From Leisingera aquaemixtae (GTDB lineage Bacteria; Pseudomonadota; Alphaproteobacteria; Rhodobacterales; Rhodobacteraceae), in contig NZ_CYSR01000030.1 in assembly GCF_001458395.1 (NCBI RefSeq), positions 434,001-498,000 on the forward strand: 64,000 nt of DNA, read 5' to 3'. Positions 32,847 through 42,345 of the stretch are shown piece by piece. Below the pieces are notes generated by a model, which made no database searches, was not told the origin of the DNA, and saw only the letters and a program-made list of their open reading frames with translations. The position numbers were made by a program, and so were the translations under genes. Numbering within the stretch: the stretch's first letter is position 1; each line of letters starts with the position of its first letter.

Positions 32847-34253
32847 ATGAGCGTAGACGCAGTTCTCAAGACACTTAAGGACGAGGACGTCGCCTATGTC
32901 GACATCCGCTTCACCGATGTGCGCGGCAAGCTGCAGCACGTGACCGTGGACGTGGACCTGGTCGACGAAGACTTCCTGGAAGAAGGCTTCATGTTCGACG
33001 GCTCGTCGATCGCCGGCTGGAAGTCGATCGAAAACTCCGACATGAAACTGATGGCGGACACCGAGTCCGCTTACATCGACCCGTTCTATGCGGAAAAAAC
33101 CCTGTGCCTGCACTGCTCCATCGTTGAGCCGGACACCGGCGAAGCCTATGAGCGCGACCCGCGCGGCACCGCCCAGAAAGCCGAGGCTTACCTCAAGTCC
33201 TCCGGCATCGGCGACGTGGCCTATATGGGCCCGGAAGCGGAATTCTTCCTGTTTGACGACGTGCGTTACTCCAACACCATCAACAAGGTGTCCTACGAAG
33301 TTGACGCAACCGACGGCTCCTGGAACACCGACGCCGAGTTCGAAATGGGCAACATGGGCCACCGCCCGGGCCTGAAGGGCGGCTACTTCCCGGTCAACCC
33401 GACCGACGAAGCGCAGGACCTGCGGTCCGAAATGCTGTCGACCATGAAGCGTCTGGGCATGAAAGTGGACAAGCACCACCACGAGGTTGCGTCCTGCCAG
33501 CACGAGCTGGGCCTAATCTTCGACAGCCTGACCAAACAGGCCGACGAGATCCAGAAGTACAAATATGTGATCCACAACGTGGCGCACGCCTATGGCAAGT
33601 CGGCAACCTTCATGCCGAAGCCGATCTATGGCGACAACGGCTCCGGCATGCACGTGAACATGTCGATCTGGAAAGACGGCAAGCCGCTGTTTGCAGGCGA
33701 CAAATACGCCGACCTGTCCCAGGAAGCGCTGTATTTCATCGGCGGCATCCTGAAGCACGCCAAGACCCTGAACGCCTTCACCAACCCGGGCACCAACTCC
33801 TACAAGCGCCTGATCCCGGGCTTCGAGGCCCCGGTTCTGCGCGCCTACTCCGCCCGCAACCGCTCCGGCTGCGTCCGGATCCCGTGGACCGAAAGCCCGA
33901 AAGCGAAGCGCGTCGAGGCCCGTTTCCCCGATCCGAGCGCAAACCCCTACCTGTGCTTTGCCGCGCTGCTGATGGCCGGCCTGGACGGCATCCGCAACAA
34001 GATCGATCCGGGCGAAGCCATGGACAAGAACCTGTACGACCTGCCGGCCGAGGAGCTGGAAGGCATCCCGACCGTCTGCGGCTCGCTGCGCGAAGCGGTT
34101 GACGCGCTGGCCGCCGACCACGACTTCCTGCTGCAGGGCGATGTGTTCACCAAAGACCAGATCGACGGCTACATCGCGCTGAAGATGGAAGAGGTCCACA
34201 AGTACGAGCACACCCCGCACCCGGTTGAGTTCGGCATGTACTACAGCTGCTAA
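32847..34253 (+). CDS. glnA: Glutamine synthetase type I
   Basis: 468 residues, the same as the enteric enzyme. Signatures present: FDGSSIAGW (N-terminal beta-grasp), [10 protein letters not shown], the [10 protein letters not shown] metal and substrate region, [11 protein letters not shown], and the [12 protein letters not shown] site. The adenylylation Tyr is at 397 in [10 protein letters not shown], so covalent control by GlnE is expected. It forms a dodecamer that condenses glutamate and ammonia. Second gene of glnBA, with a terminator directly after it. Confidence 0.98.
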   Translation: MSVDAVLKTLKDEDVAYVDIRFTDVRGKLQHVTVDVDLVDEDFLEEGFMFDGSSIAGWKSIENSDMKLMADTESAYIDPFYAEKTLCLHCSIVEPDTGEAYERDPRGTAQKAEAYLKSSGIGDVAYMGPEAEFFLFDDVRYSNTINKVSYEVDATDGSWNTDAEFEMGNMGHRPGLKGGYFPVNPTDEAQDLRSEMLSTMKRLGMKVDKHHHEVASCQHELGLIFDSLTKQADEIQKYKYVIHNVAHAYGKSATFMPKPIYGDNGSGMHVNMSIWKDGKPLFAGDKYADLSQEALYFIGGILKHAKTLNAFTNPGTNSYKRLIPGFEAPVLRAYSARNRSGCVRIPWTESPKAKRVEARFPDPSANPYLCFAALLMAGLDGIRNKIDPGEAMDKNLYDLPAEELEGIPTVCGSLREAVDALAADHDFLLQGDVFTKDQIDGYIALKMEEVHKYEHTPHPVEFGMYYSC

Positions 34254-34272
34254 AATCTTGAAATCCAAAGGA

Positions 34273-34299
34273 AAAGGCGCCCTTCGCGGCGCCTTTTTT
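34273..34299 (+). terminator. Intrinsic terminator of glnBA
   Basis: AAAGGCGCC and GGCGCCTTT stem with a 5-7 base loop, then TTTTTT; 20 bases past the glnA stop. Confidence 0.9.
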
Positions 34300-34334
34300 C
34301 TGTTTTAACCTGCGGGCAGAGGCGGTTCAGCGCG

Positions 34335-35810
34335 TCAGCCGGCCAGGCGCAGGCTGCCGCCTCTCTCCGCGCCGGGCGCCCTAACCGGGGCGGTTGTTTG
34401 GGCAACCTTGAAAGACTTGACCAGATCGGCCAGTGCCTGCGCATCCTGGCGCATGGTGACCGTGGCGGCCGTCGTCTGCTCGACCATCGCCGCGTTCTGC
34501 TGGGTGACCCCGTCCAGATGCGAGACACCGGTGTTGATCTCCGTCAGGCCGGTGGTCTGCTCGCTTGTGGAGGCGGAAACCGACGCCGACAGCTCCGACA
34601 CCCGTTTCACATCGGTCACGATCCGGGTCAGAACTTCGCCGGCCCGGTCGACAAGCGAGACGCCTTCGTCCACATGGCCTGAGCTGATGTTGATCAGTTC
34701 TTTGATTTCCTTGGCGGACACGGCGGCCCGCTGAGCCAGCCCGCGCACTTCGGAGGCGACAACCGCAAAGCCGCGCCCGGCTTCGCCGGCGCGCGCGGCC
34801 TCGACCCCGGCGTTCAGCGCCAGCAGATTTGTCTGGAAGGAAATATCGTCAATCACGCCGATAATCTGGGAGATCCGGTCAGACGAGTCGGCGATTTCCT
34901 TCATCTTGCTCACGGCGTCGGTCACCACCGCAAAGCCGTCCTCGGCGCAGGCTTGCGCGGTTGCGGCAACGGTGCTGGTTTCCATGGTCGCTTCCGAAGA
35001 AGACCGCATGCTGGAGGTGATTTCCTCAACCGCCGCCGCCGTCTCCTCCAGCGTTGCAGCCTGGGTTTCGGTGCGCTGCGACAACTCCTGCGCAGCGTCG
35101 GAGATTTCACCGGCGGTGCTGTTCAGGCCCTCGGCGGAGTCCTGGATGCTGCCAATCACGCCGGCCAGGCTGCCCATCAGCCGGTTGAACGTGACCCGCA
35201 CCGCGTCGTAACGCGCGGGGTAGTCGCTTTCGCCGGGGGCCGGGATTATCTGGGAGAGATCGCGGGCTTCCATCCGCTCAATCCCGGACGTGATATAGTC
35301 AAAGGCGGTGTCCTGCTCCGCGCGCTGCGCCGCGAAGTAGGCGTCGATCACGAAATAGGTGTCCATCGCGAACACCCGGTTCAGCGCCCCCAGCATGGCA
35401 AACAGCTTGCGCCGCCCGCCTGGGGTGACTGCGGCTCCGAACCTGTCGCCAAGAACCTGCTGAATGTGGGAGGTCGCCCGGGCATAGGCGGACAGGTAAA
35501 GCTCGAAGGGCAGTTGGATCTTGAAGTGGACCGCGCCGACCCGCTCCGCCGACGCAAAGTATTCCTCCGGGAAATCGCCTCTCAGCAGCAGTTCCCAATG
35601 CCGCTTTTGCGACGTTCTGGCGTGGGTGAGGATTTCCTCATTGGTGAAGAACTTGCTTGCTTCCCGGTCGGACTGGGCAAAGGCATAGAACTTGTCGAGG
35701 ATCACATCGAAGTAAGGCGCCAGCAGGGAACTTGCGCGCATCAGATCTTTTTGATGGTCTCCATCAAGCGCAAATTTCGAGATGATGCGCTGGTTATCAG
35801 TTTTACTCAT
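34335..35810 (-). CDS. Globin-coupled chemoreceptor (soluble methyl-accepting protein)
   Basis: 491 residues with no transmembrane segment. Residues 1-175 form a protoglobin sensor with the proximal heme His at about 95 ([14 protein letters not shown]), as in HemAT and other globin-coupled sensors. A long coiled coil (about 215-460) is the methyl-accepting signalling domain, with the CheA/CheW contact hairpin [20 protein letters not shown] and [15 protein letters not shown]. Expected to sense O2 or another gas in the cytoplasm and bias the flagellar motor. Monocistronic, divergent from the YegD-like gene. Confidence 0.9.
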   Translation of the reverse strand: MSKTDNQRIISKFALDGDHQKDLMRASSLLAPYFDVILDKFYAFAQSDREASKFFTNEEILTHARTSQKRHWELLLRGDFPEEYFASAERVGAVHFKIQLPFELYLSAYARATSHIQQVLGDRFGAAVTPGGRRKLFAMLGALNRVFAMDTYFVIDAYFAAQRAEQDTAFDYITSGIERMEARDLSQIIPAPGESDYPARYDAVRVTFNRLMGSLAGVIGSIQDSAEGLNSTAGEISDAAQELSQRTETQAATLEETAAAVEEITSSMRSSSEATMETSTVAATAQACAEDGFAVVTDAVSKMKEIADSSDRISQIIGVIDDISFQTNLLALNAGVEAARAGEAGRGFAVVASEVRGLAQRAAVSAKEIKELINISSGHVDEGVSLVDRAGEVLTRIVTDVKRVSELSASVSASTSEQTTGLTEINTGVSHLDGVTQQNAAMVEQTTAATVTMRQDAQALADLVKSFKVAQTTAPVRAPGAERGGSLRLAG

Positions 35811-36039
35811 CTTCCAAACTCCAAAGACCCTGCTCTGGGCAGCAGGTAAGAAAAGTGTGATATTCAGGAATTAAGATACTTTTACGGCGGGTTTACTGTT
35901 GATATTTGAAGGAGTTGTACCTTCTGCGGCAATCCGCCCTGTGGCAATTTCCCGGCGGCCGGGACTGAGTGATTCGCCTTGATCGAAGCTGCCACTTGCT
36001 GTACCCGCGGCGGTTCCGCTTGGCCTGCAGGAGCGCGCT

Positions 36040-37287
36040 ATGACTGCCCCGAACACTCTTGGTATCGACTTTGGAACCTCCAACTCCGCCGCCGGGATCG
36101 CGGTTGCCGGGCGCCCCTGGCTGGTGGAGATGGAACCCGGAGAGCAGACGCTGCCCACCGCAGTCTTCTTTGCGGAGGGCGCGCGCCAGATGCGGATCGG
36201 GCACAGCGCCGCCCGGGCCCTGATCAGCGGCGAGGAAGGCCGTTTCATGCGGGCGCTCAAGAGCCTGCTCGGCACCTCCCTTCTGCATGAGGAGCGGCGG
36301 CTGGGCGGCGAGCGGATCAGCTTTGCCGCCATCATCGCCCGCTTTCTGGCGGAACTGAAACGGCGCGCCGAGGCGGCCACGCACATGCAGTTCACCCATG
36401 CCCTGTCGGGGCGGCCGGTGCGGTTTCACTCGAACGACCCCGGCCGCAACGCGCAGGCGGAGAAGGATCTGCGCGCCTGCTATCTTGAAGCTGGTTTCGA
36501 GGACGTGCTGTTCATGTACGAGCCCGAAGCCGCGCTGCGCGCCGCTGCGCCGTCGCCGGGTCTGGGGCTGATTGTCGACATCGGCGGCGGCACCTCGGAC
36601 TTCACCGCTTTTGAGCAGGGGGCAGACGGCGCCGCGCGCATCCTGGCTTCGCACGGGATCCGTCTGGGCGGCACCGATTTCGACCGGCAACTGAGCATTC
36701 AGCATGTGATGCCGCTGTTGGGCCGCGGCAGCCTTATCCGCAATACCTTCGGCGGCGGCACCCTGCCCGCGCCGAACCGGCTGTTCAACGACCTGGCCAC
36801 CTGGCAGATGATCCCGTTTCTGTACAGCCCCGAAAACCGCCGGGCCGCGAAGGATCTGGCCGCCAATGCAGCGGAGCCAGAGAAGCTGGCGCGGCTGGTA
36901 ACCTTGCTGGAGGACGAACTGGGGCACGAATTGGCCTTTGCGGTCGAGCGCGGCAAGATCCGCGCCAATGACGCCGGAGACAGCGCGGCCATCGACCTCA
37001 AGCTTTTGCAACGCGGGTTGTCCGTGCCGCTGCCCGGCGCGGATATGAATCAAACGCTGGCGGACCAGACCCGGGCAATCGGGGTGTGCGCAGCCGAAAC
37101 CCTGGACCAGGCAGGTATCGATGCGGTGCGAGTGGACCGCATTGTCATGGTCGGCGGCTCGTCGCTGCTGGCGCCGGTGCAGGCTGAGATGCGGCTGCTG
37201 TGCCCGAATGCCCGTGTTGAAACGGAAAACGCGATGACCGCAGTGGCCGCGGGGCTGGCACTGGCCGCCGGAACAGCTTTTTCCTGA
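36040..37287 (+). CDS. yegD: Hsp70-family protein, YegD-like
   Basis: 415 residues, lacking the C-terminal substrate-binding domain of DnaK. The actin-like ATPase motifs are present: LGIDFGTSNSAAGI (phosphate 1), LIVDIGGGTSDFTAF (phosphate 2), GTDFDRQLS and IVMVGGSSLLAPVQAEM (adenosine). Length and the GTSNS variant fit the YegD group, of unknown client. Such a short form may hydrolyse ATP without classical folding activity. It is a single gene and starts 229 bases from the divergent chemoreceptor. Confidence 0.88.
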   Translation: MTAPNTLGIDFGTSNSAAGIAVAGRPWLVEMEPGEQTLPTAVFFAEGARQMRIGHSAARALISGEEGRFMRALKSLLGTSLLHEERRLGGERISFAAIIARFLAELKRRAEAATHMQFTHALSGRPVRFHSNDPGRNAQAEKDLRACYLEAGFEDVLFMYEPEAALRAAAPSPGLGLIVDIGGGTSDFTAFEQGADGAARILASHGIRLGGTDFDRQLSIQHVMPLLGRGSLIRNTFGGGTLPAPNRLFNDLATWQMIPFLYSPENRRAAKDLAANAAEPEKLARLVTLLEDELGHELAFAVERGKIRANDAGDSAAIDLKLLQRGLSVPLPGADMNQTLADQTRAIGVCAAETLDQAGIDAVRVDRIVMVGGSSLLAPVQAEMRLLCPNARVETENAMTAVAAGLALAAGTAFS

Positions 37288-37381
37288 GCGGATGGGAACC
37301 ATTGGCAGGATTTCCCGTTAGACATAGGCCGCCGTCACGCTAGGCTGCTAAGACACGAGTCACATTTCGAGAGTATCTTTC

Positions 37382-38176
37382 ATGCGCCGGCTGCTTGCCC
37401 CTGCCCTGATTTCCGTCCTCCTTGCCTCCCCCGCCGTTGCCGCGACCTGCGGCAATACTTCTGCCGGGTTCGATACCTGGAAACAGGCCTTCAGCGCTGA
37501 GGCCAAGCGCGCCGGGGTGCGGAAGGCGGGGCTGCAGGCGCTGGCCAATGCGCAATACGCCCGCCGCACCATCGCCGCCGACCGCAACCAGAAGAGCTTC
37601 AAGTACTCGCTGGAGAAATTCATGCAGGTCCGCGGCTCTTCCACCATTGTGGCACAGGGCCGCAAGCGCAAGGCGCGGAACCCGGATTTCTATGCCGCGC
37701 TTGAGCGCAAGTACGGCGTGCCCGCGGGGGTGCTGATTGCCATTCACGGCATGGAGACCGCCTTTGGCAATTACATGGGCGACAGCCAGGTGGTCTCGGC
37801 CATCGTGACCCTGACCTATGACTGCCGCCGCTCCGATTTCTTCCGCCCGCACGCGCTGGGGGCGCTGAAACTGGTGGACCAGGGCGCCATTACCCCGGCC
37901 ACCCTTGGCGCCAAGCACGGCGAGCTCGGCCATACCCAGTTCCTGCCCGGCAATGCCTTGCAATACGGCCAGGACTGGGACGGGAACGGCCGGGTGGATT
38001 TCTACAACATGGGCGATGCGCTGGCCTCCACCGCCAATTACCTGCGCCAGAAGGGCTGGAAACCCGGCAAGGGTTATCAGCCGGGTGAGCCGAACTATCC
38101 CGTGCTGAAGCAATGGAACGCCGCGACTGTTTATCAGCAGTCGCTGGCGATCATGGGGCGCCAGATCGACGGCTGA
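37382..38176 (+). CDS. Lytic murein transglycosylase, MltB family
   Basis: 264 residues. Signal peptide MRRLLAPALISVLLASPAVA, then the SLT_2 domain. The likely catalytic Glu125 is in IAIHGMETAFGNYMGD, the counterpart of G-V-E-T-x-x-G in MltB. GHTQFLPGNALQYGQDWDG and DALASTANYLRQKGW are further family markers. No lipobox is seen, so the protein should be soluble in the periplasm. It lacks the C-terminal peptidoglycan-binding domain of some relatives. Confidence 0.88.
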   Translation: MRRLLAPALISVLLASPAVAATCGNTSAGFDTWKQAFSAEAKRAGVRKAGLQALANAQYARRTIAADRNQKSFKYSLEKFMQVRGSSTIVAQGRKRKARNPDFYAALERKYGVPAGVLIAIHGMETAFGNYMGDSQVVSAIVTLTYDCRRSDFFRPHALGALKLVDQGAITPATLGAKHGELGHTQFLPGNALQYGQDWDGNGRVDFYNMGDALASTANYLRQKGWKPGKGYQPGEPNYPVLKQWNAATVYQQSLAIMGRQIDG

Positions 38177-38550
38177 GCGCCCGCCGCCAACCCCTCCGCG
38201 TACCCCGCCGCCAGCCCTGCCGCCAGTGGCCTGCACCGCACCTGTGCCTGCCTGCACGGCGGCCGCAGCGGCCAGTTGCGCACGCGGCCGGGAACAGTGG
38301 CCGCGATTCCCGCGGCATTGTAAGGCCTAAGGCATCAATGTGTCCGGCGCGTGCCACAGTTGAGCCGTATTCCGCCGACCGGCTTCGCAAGGCGAACGTG
38401 AAATCAAATAATAACAGACACTTAAATAGTTTCGGGTCTTTTAACGCCCGATCCGCAATCTTTGCCGCCGGGCCGTGATTTCCGCCCAACTTTCAACCCG
38501 TTCCAAATTTATTCTTATTTTATCGGCACCCTGAATGGAGGATCCGGACG
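38177..38550. other. 374-base gap, AT-rich promoter region near its right end
   Basis: The left part is GC-rich with Cys/Arg-coding spurious frames. The stretch 38395-38530 is strikingly AT-richer (for example AAATCAAATAATAACAGACA) and probably holds the promoter of the next gene. No terminator or RNA was recognised. Confidence 0.4.
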
Positions 38551-39384
38551 GTGGCAGAGAACGTGCAATATGCGGGCAGGCTTGGGCTCGAAAGCCGGAA
38601 TGCGGCAACCCTCCCGGCTGCGGTGTCCGCTGTGGTGGACACGCTTGAAGACTTCGGCCACCCGGCAGATGCCATCGAGGCCCGCGCCGAGAATACCGTC
38701 CGGCTGCAATGCGACAACTACCTTGTCACGGTGCGCCTGCGCCGGGTGCCGCTTCGGCGCTCCAGCAAGCTGACCGGCGGTATGCTGCAGCCTGTTAGCC
38801 TGCTGGAAGTGGCGCTGTCCCCGCTGCACGAAGACCATTGCGACCAGGAGATTGCAGAATTGCTGCTGGCCGAAATGCTACGGCGGACGCTGCCCGTGGT
38901 CGATGCCACCTCGGTTGAATGGCTTAAGTCCAACGTGGCGCTGACCTGCGACCAGTTCCTTGGCGTGTTTGAACCGCAGCAGGCCGGGCCGGTCCTGGCG
39001 GAGCGCGAGGCTGCTGCCAGCCGTCCGGTCCAGCCGCCGCGCACCCGCCCGCGCGGACGCGCCTGTTTCAAGCCGGTTGAGCAAACGGCAACTGCGCTGG
39101 AGGCGCATTGCGAGCGCGCCTTTCAGGCTGCCGTCAACCGCTCTGCTGGACCGGGCGCAAATGCGGCCGCGACGCAGGCCCGCGCCCGGATGCGCAAGAC
39201 CGTGCAAGCCGGGCCTCAGGGCGGCGGCTGGGGCGGTCCGTTGCAGGCCTCCGCGCTGTCCGCGTCCATCCTGGCACCGCGCCGCCGCCTGCGCTTTGTC
39301 AGCCACCTGCTGCTGGTGGCCGCCCTGTTCCTGTTCCTGGACAGTGCCGGAATGGTGCAGGCTGCACGGCCGCTGTTCCCCTAA
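38551..39384 (+). CDS. Hypothetical protein with C-terminal membrane helix, GTG start
   Basis: 277 residues starting at GTG (38551) behind GGAGGA. Residues 1-145 form an ordered alpha/beta-looking domain (LPAAVSAVVDTLEDFGHPAD, VRLQCDNYLVTVRLRRVPL). A low-complexity Ala/Arg-rich linker follows, then a C-terminal hydrophobic segment (HLLLVAALFLFLDSAGMV) that could be a tail anchor. I do not recognise the domain. Its last 4 bases overlap the end of the convergent gene. Confidence 0.65.
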   Translation: MAENVQYAGRLGLESRNAATLPAAVSAVVDTLEDFGHPADAIEARAENTVRLQCDNYLVTVRLRRVPLRRSSKLTGGMLQPVSLLEVALSPLHEDHCDQEIAELLLAEMLRRTLPVVDATSVEWLKSNVALTCDQFLGVFEPQQAGPVLAEREAAASRPVQPPRTRPRGRACFKPVEQTATALEAHCERAFQAAVNRSAGPGANAAATQARARMRKTVQAGPQGGGWGGPLQASALSASILAPRRRLRFVSHLLLVAALFLFLDSAGMVQAARPLFP

Positions 39385-40154
39385 AGCTGGCCTCCGCCAT
39401 CGGCCTGCGGCGCGCGCCACTGGCGCATCACATCTGCCCGCCCAAGCACGCGTGTGTGAATGGCAAACACCACCGCGCGGGTCTGCGGCAGCCGCATAAT
39501 CACCTGCTTTTCGCTGCGCAGATAGCCGGCCCTGCTGCCGTGCGGCCGGTCCCGCGGCGCAAGCTGGCTGCGCGGCTGGAACAGCGCCGGATCGTGATAC
39601 CACAAGGCGTTGAACCGCCACAGCGGCCGCCCCGCCTGCACCCCGTCAAACAGCCGCTGCACCCGCGCTGCGATGCCCGCGTCGTAGCTGTCCACCGGCA
39701 CATGAATGCCGGTGAGCGGCTGCAGGAATTTCTCCGCCAGCGTCCAGCTTGCCGGAAAGCACAGCACCGCGCCGGTCAGAACATGCTCCGGCGCGCTGTC
39801 CGGCTTTTGCAGAATGCAGAAATCCTGCTGCGCGAAACGGCCCAGGGTGCCTAAGGGGTCCTCCCAATCGACCGGAACCCGCACGCCATCCGGCCGCCGC
39901 GCGGTCTCGCCCGCGCCGGGGTCCAGCGTGTCCAGCGCCATGTGCAGCAGCTCTTGCGCCGCCGCCATCGCGCGGGCGTCCAGCTGCAAGACCTCGTCCC
40001 GCCGGCTTGCCAGCAGCCGCTCCCGCTCTGCCATCTGGCCCGCATAGGCGTCATCGGCCATCAGCCAAGCCTCCGGTGCGAGCGGCTGGATGCCGGGGAG
40101 CTTCTTCTCCTCCAGCGGATTGTAGGGAATGGTCTTCTGAAGAATCGCCGTCAT
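39381..40154 (-). CDS. Heme-dependent oxidative N-demethylase family protein (DUF3445)
   Basis: 257 residues. The family signatures are PGIQPLAPEAWL near the N-terminus, QQDFCILQK, CFPASWTLAEKFLQPLTGIHVPV in the middle and LRSEKQVIMRLPQTRAVVFAIHT near the C-terminus. Known members bind heme and oxidatively demethylate secondary amines; the dimethylamine monooxygenase of methylated-amine users is related. Here there is no dmmBC partner nearby, so the substrate is open. It sits next to dddP, another gene of methylated-osmolyte breakdown, on the opposite strand. Confidence 0.8.
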   Translation of the reverse strand: MTAILQKTIPYNPLEEKKLPGIQPLAPEAWLMADDAYAGQMAERERLLASRRDEVLQLDARAMAAAQELLHMALDTLDPGAGETARRPDGVRVPVDWEDPLGTLGRFAQQDFCILQKPDSAPEHVLTGAVLCFPASWTLAEKFLQPLTGIHVPVDSYDAGIAARVQRLFDGVQAGRPLWRFNALWYHDPALFQPRSQLAPRDRPHGSRAGYLRSEKQVIMRLPQTRAVVFAIHTRVLGRADVMRQWRAPQADGGGQL

Positions 40155-40303
40155 CCATTTGCAATAGCATCCAAACCGGCGGGAAACAGTCGCAACGTTG
40201 CATCACAGGTCAGAAATGACCCGAAAACCTGTCGCTTTCCGCAGCGCTTTTCGCGGCCCCCGGCGGCACACTGGACAGGACTGTGCAGCAAGGACCTCCC
40301 GGC

Positions 40304-41647
40304 ATGAACGAGCATTACCGCGACATCCGCAAGATCGATCCCACCCGCGGCGCGAGACTGGGCGACAACACCCCGAACGACAATGACCGGGTCGAGATCG
40401 GCCCGACCCAGCTGGCCTTTGCCGAATGGGCCGAGGCCGGGCTGCAGTTGCCGGACCTGCAGGCGCTGCGCAGCTTTCGCTGGGAGCGGCTGACGCGTTT
40501 CATCAACGCCCGCGGCTATGGCGGCCTGCTGGTCTTTGATCCGCTGAACATCCGCTATGCCACTGACTCAACCAACATGCAGCTCTGGAACACCCACAAC
40601 CCGTTCCGCGCGCTGCTGATCTGCGCTGACGGCTATATGGTGCTGTGGGACTACAAGCAGTCGCCGTTCCTTAGCGAATTCAACCCGCTGGTGCGCGAGC
40701 AGCGGGCCGGGGCCGACCTGTTCTATTTCGACCGCGGCGACAAGATCGACGTGGCAGCGGACAAGTTTTCGAACGAAGTGCGCATCCTGCTGGAAGAGCA
40801 CAGCGGCAGCAACAAGCGGCTGGCGGTGGATAAGGTGATGCTGCACGGCCTGCGCGCCCTTGAGGCGCAGGGGCTGGAGATCTTCCCCGGTGAGGAGCTG
40901 ACCGAGAAATGCCGCGCCGTGAAGGGCCCGGACGAGATCCTGGCAATGCGCTGCGCCCATCACGCCTGCGAAACTGCGGTGGCAGCAATGGAGACATTCG
41001 CCCGCGAGAAGATCCCGGGCGGCAATATCTCCGAGGATGACGTCTGGGCGGTGCTGCACGCGGAAAACATCCGCCGCGGCGGCGAGTGGATCGAAACCCG
41101 GCTTCTGGCCTCCGGCCCGCGCACCAACCCGTGGTTCCAGGAATGCGGCCCCCGCATCATCCAGAACAACGAGATCATCAGCTTTGACACCGACCTCGTC
41201 GGCTCCTACGGGATCTGCATCGACATCTCCCGCAGCTGGTGGATCGGCGATGAAAAGCCGCGGCCCGGCATGATTTACGCCATGCAGCACGGGCTGGAGC
41301 ACATTCGCCACAACATGGAGATGCTGAAGCCCGGCGTGAACATCCAGGAGCTGTCGCGCGGCTGCCACCCCCTTGATGCGCAGTTCCAGAAGCAAAAATA
41401 CGGCTGCATGATGCACGGCGTCGGCCTGTGCGACGAGTGGCCGCTGGTGGCTTACCCGGACCAAATGGTCGAAGGCGCCTTCGACTACGCGCTGGAACCT
41501 GGCATGGTGCTGTGCGTCGAGGCGCTGGTGTCCCCCGAGGGCGGCGACTTCTCGATCAAGCTGGAGGACCAGGTGCTGATCACCGAGGATGGGTATGAGA
41601 ACCTGACCAGCTACCCGTTCGACAAGGCGCTCTTGGGCGAAGCTTGA
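40304..41647 (+). CDS. dddP: DMSP lyase DddP (M24 peptidase fold)
   Basis: 447 residues from the ATG at 40304 (MNEHYRDIRKIDPTRGA). It has the creatinase/M24 pita-bread fold, but the sequence matches DddP, not Xaa-Pro peptidases. Counting from this start, the metal ligands reported for Roseobacter DddP fall exactly at Asp295, Asp297, Asp307, His371, Glu406 and Glu421, and the proposed catalytic Asp at 377 (HGVGLCDEWP). The enzyme cleaves dimethylsulfoniopropionate to DMS and acrylate in the cytoplasm. No acrylate-use genes (such as acuI) are adjacent. Single gene. Confidence 0.93.
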   Translation: MNEHYRDIRKIDPTRGARLGDNTPNDNDRVEIGPTQLAFAEWAEAGLQLPDLQALRSFRWERLTRFINARGYGGLLVFDPLNIRYATDSTNMQLWNTHNPFRALLICADGYMVLWDYKQSPFLSEFNPLVREQRAGADLFYFDRGDKIDVAADKFSNEVRILLEEHSGSNKRLAVDKVMLHGLRALEAQGLEIFPGEELTEKCRAVKGPDEILAMRCAHHACETAVAAMETFAREKIPGGNISEDDVWAVLHAENIRRGGEWIETRLLASGPRTNPWFQECGPRIIQNNEIISFDTDLVGSYGICIDISRSWWIGDEKPRPGMIYAMQHGLEHIRHNMEMLKPGVNIQELSRGCHPLDAQFQKQKYGCMMHGVGLCDEWPLVAYPDQMVEGAFDYALEPGMVLCVEALVSPEGGDFSIKLEDQVLITEDGYENLTSYPFDKALLGEA

Positions 41648-41657
41648 TACCGCAGCG

Positions 41658-41684
41658 CCGGTCCCTCCCGACAGGAGGGGCCGG
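41658..41684. terminator. Hairpin between convergent dddP and Nudix genes
   Basis: CCGGTCCCTCC and GGAGGGGCCGG form a strong stem with a 5-base loop and no T tract. Possible weak terminator for either gene. Confidence 0.45.
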
Positions 41685-41701
41685 GACAGCCTGCGGCGCC
41701 G

Positions 41702-42250
41702 TCAGGCGCCTCCGCTTAAGAACGGCGCCAGCTTTTCGCGCAGCACCTGCACGCCGGGCGACTCCGTTACTTCTGCCAGCTGGGACAGCGGAACCCAGGC
41801 CAAGGCGTGGGATTCCCCGCTGGCGGCGATCTCTCCGGCCTCGGCCTGAAACAGGTAACGCACGTCGTAGTGCAGATGCGCGCAGTCGCGGGCATTGGCC
41901 GGGATTTCGTGGATGTCGACGTCGAACACCCTGTCCGACAGCGGCCTGATCCTGGCCAGCCCGCTTTCCTCATAGGCTTCCTTCAGCGCCACAAAGCGCA
42001 CGTCGGCGATGTCGTCGCAATGGCCGCCCATCTGGAACCAGCGGTTGAGTTTCTTGTGATGGGTCAGCAGCACGCTGTTCCTGTCCTGCGACAGCACGAA
42101 GGCGGAGCCGGTCACATGGCCGGTTTGCGGATTGCGGCCAAAGGCTTGTGGTTCAGTTCCGCAAAACGCCTGCAAACGCCGCCACATTTCCCGGTCGCGC
42201 GCGCTCTGCGGGCTGTAACACCCGATGCCCGTAAGGGCGCTGCTGCTCAT
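41702..42250 (-). CDS. Nudix hydrolase
   Basis: 182 residues. The Nudix fold is shown by GSAFVLSQDRNSVLLTHHKKLNRWFQMGGHCDD and the box-like helix VALKEAYEESGLARI. The core R-E-x-x-E-E-x-G appears as K-E-A-Y-E-E-S-G, keeping the metal-binding glutamates, but the first Glu of the consensus (G-x5-E) is missing, as in several atypical subfamilies. The substrate is a nucleoside diphosphate linked to something else and cannot be named. Convergent with dddP. Confidence 0.88.
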   Translation of the reverse strand: MSSSALTGIGCYSPQSARDREMWRRLQAFCGTEPQAFGRNPQTGHVTGSAFVLSQDRNSVLLTHHKKLNRWFQMGGHCDDIADVRFVALKEAYEESGLARIRPLSDRVFDVDIHEIPANARDCAHLHYDVRYLFQAEAGEIAASGESHALAWVPLSQLAEVTESPGVQVLREKLAPFLSGGA

Positions 42251-42345
42251 CTGGCTTCACCTTCCCGTGACGTTCCGTCCCGCTGCCTTGTTCAGGCCCC
42301 GCCGAACGCTCAATCTATGCGGAACACCCAATAAAGGCCACGCCC

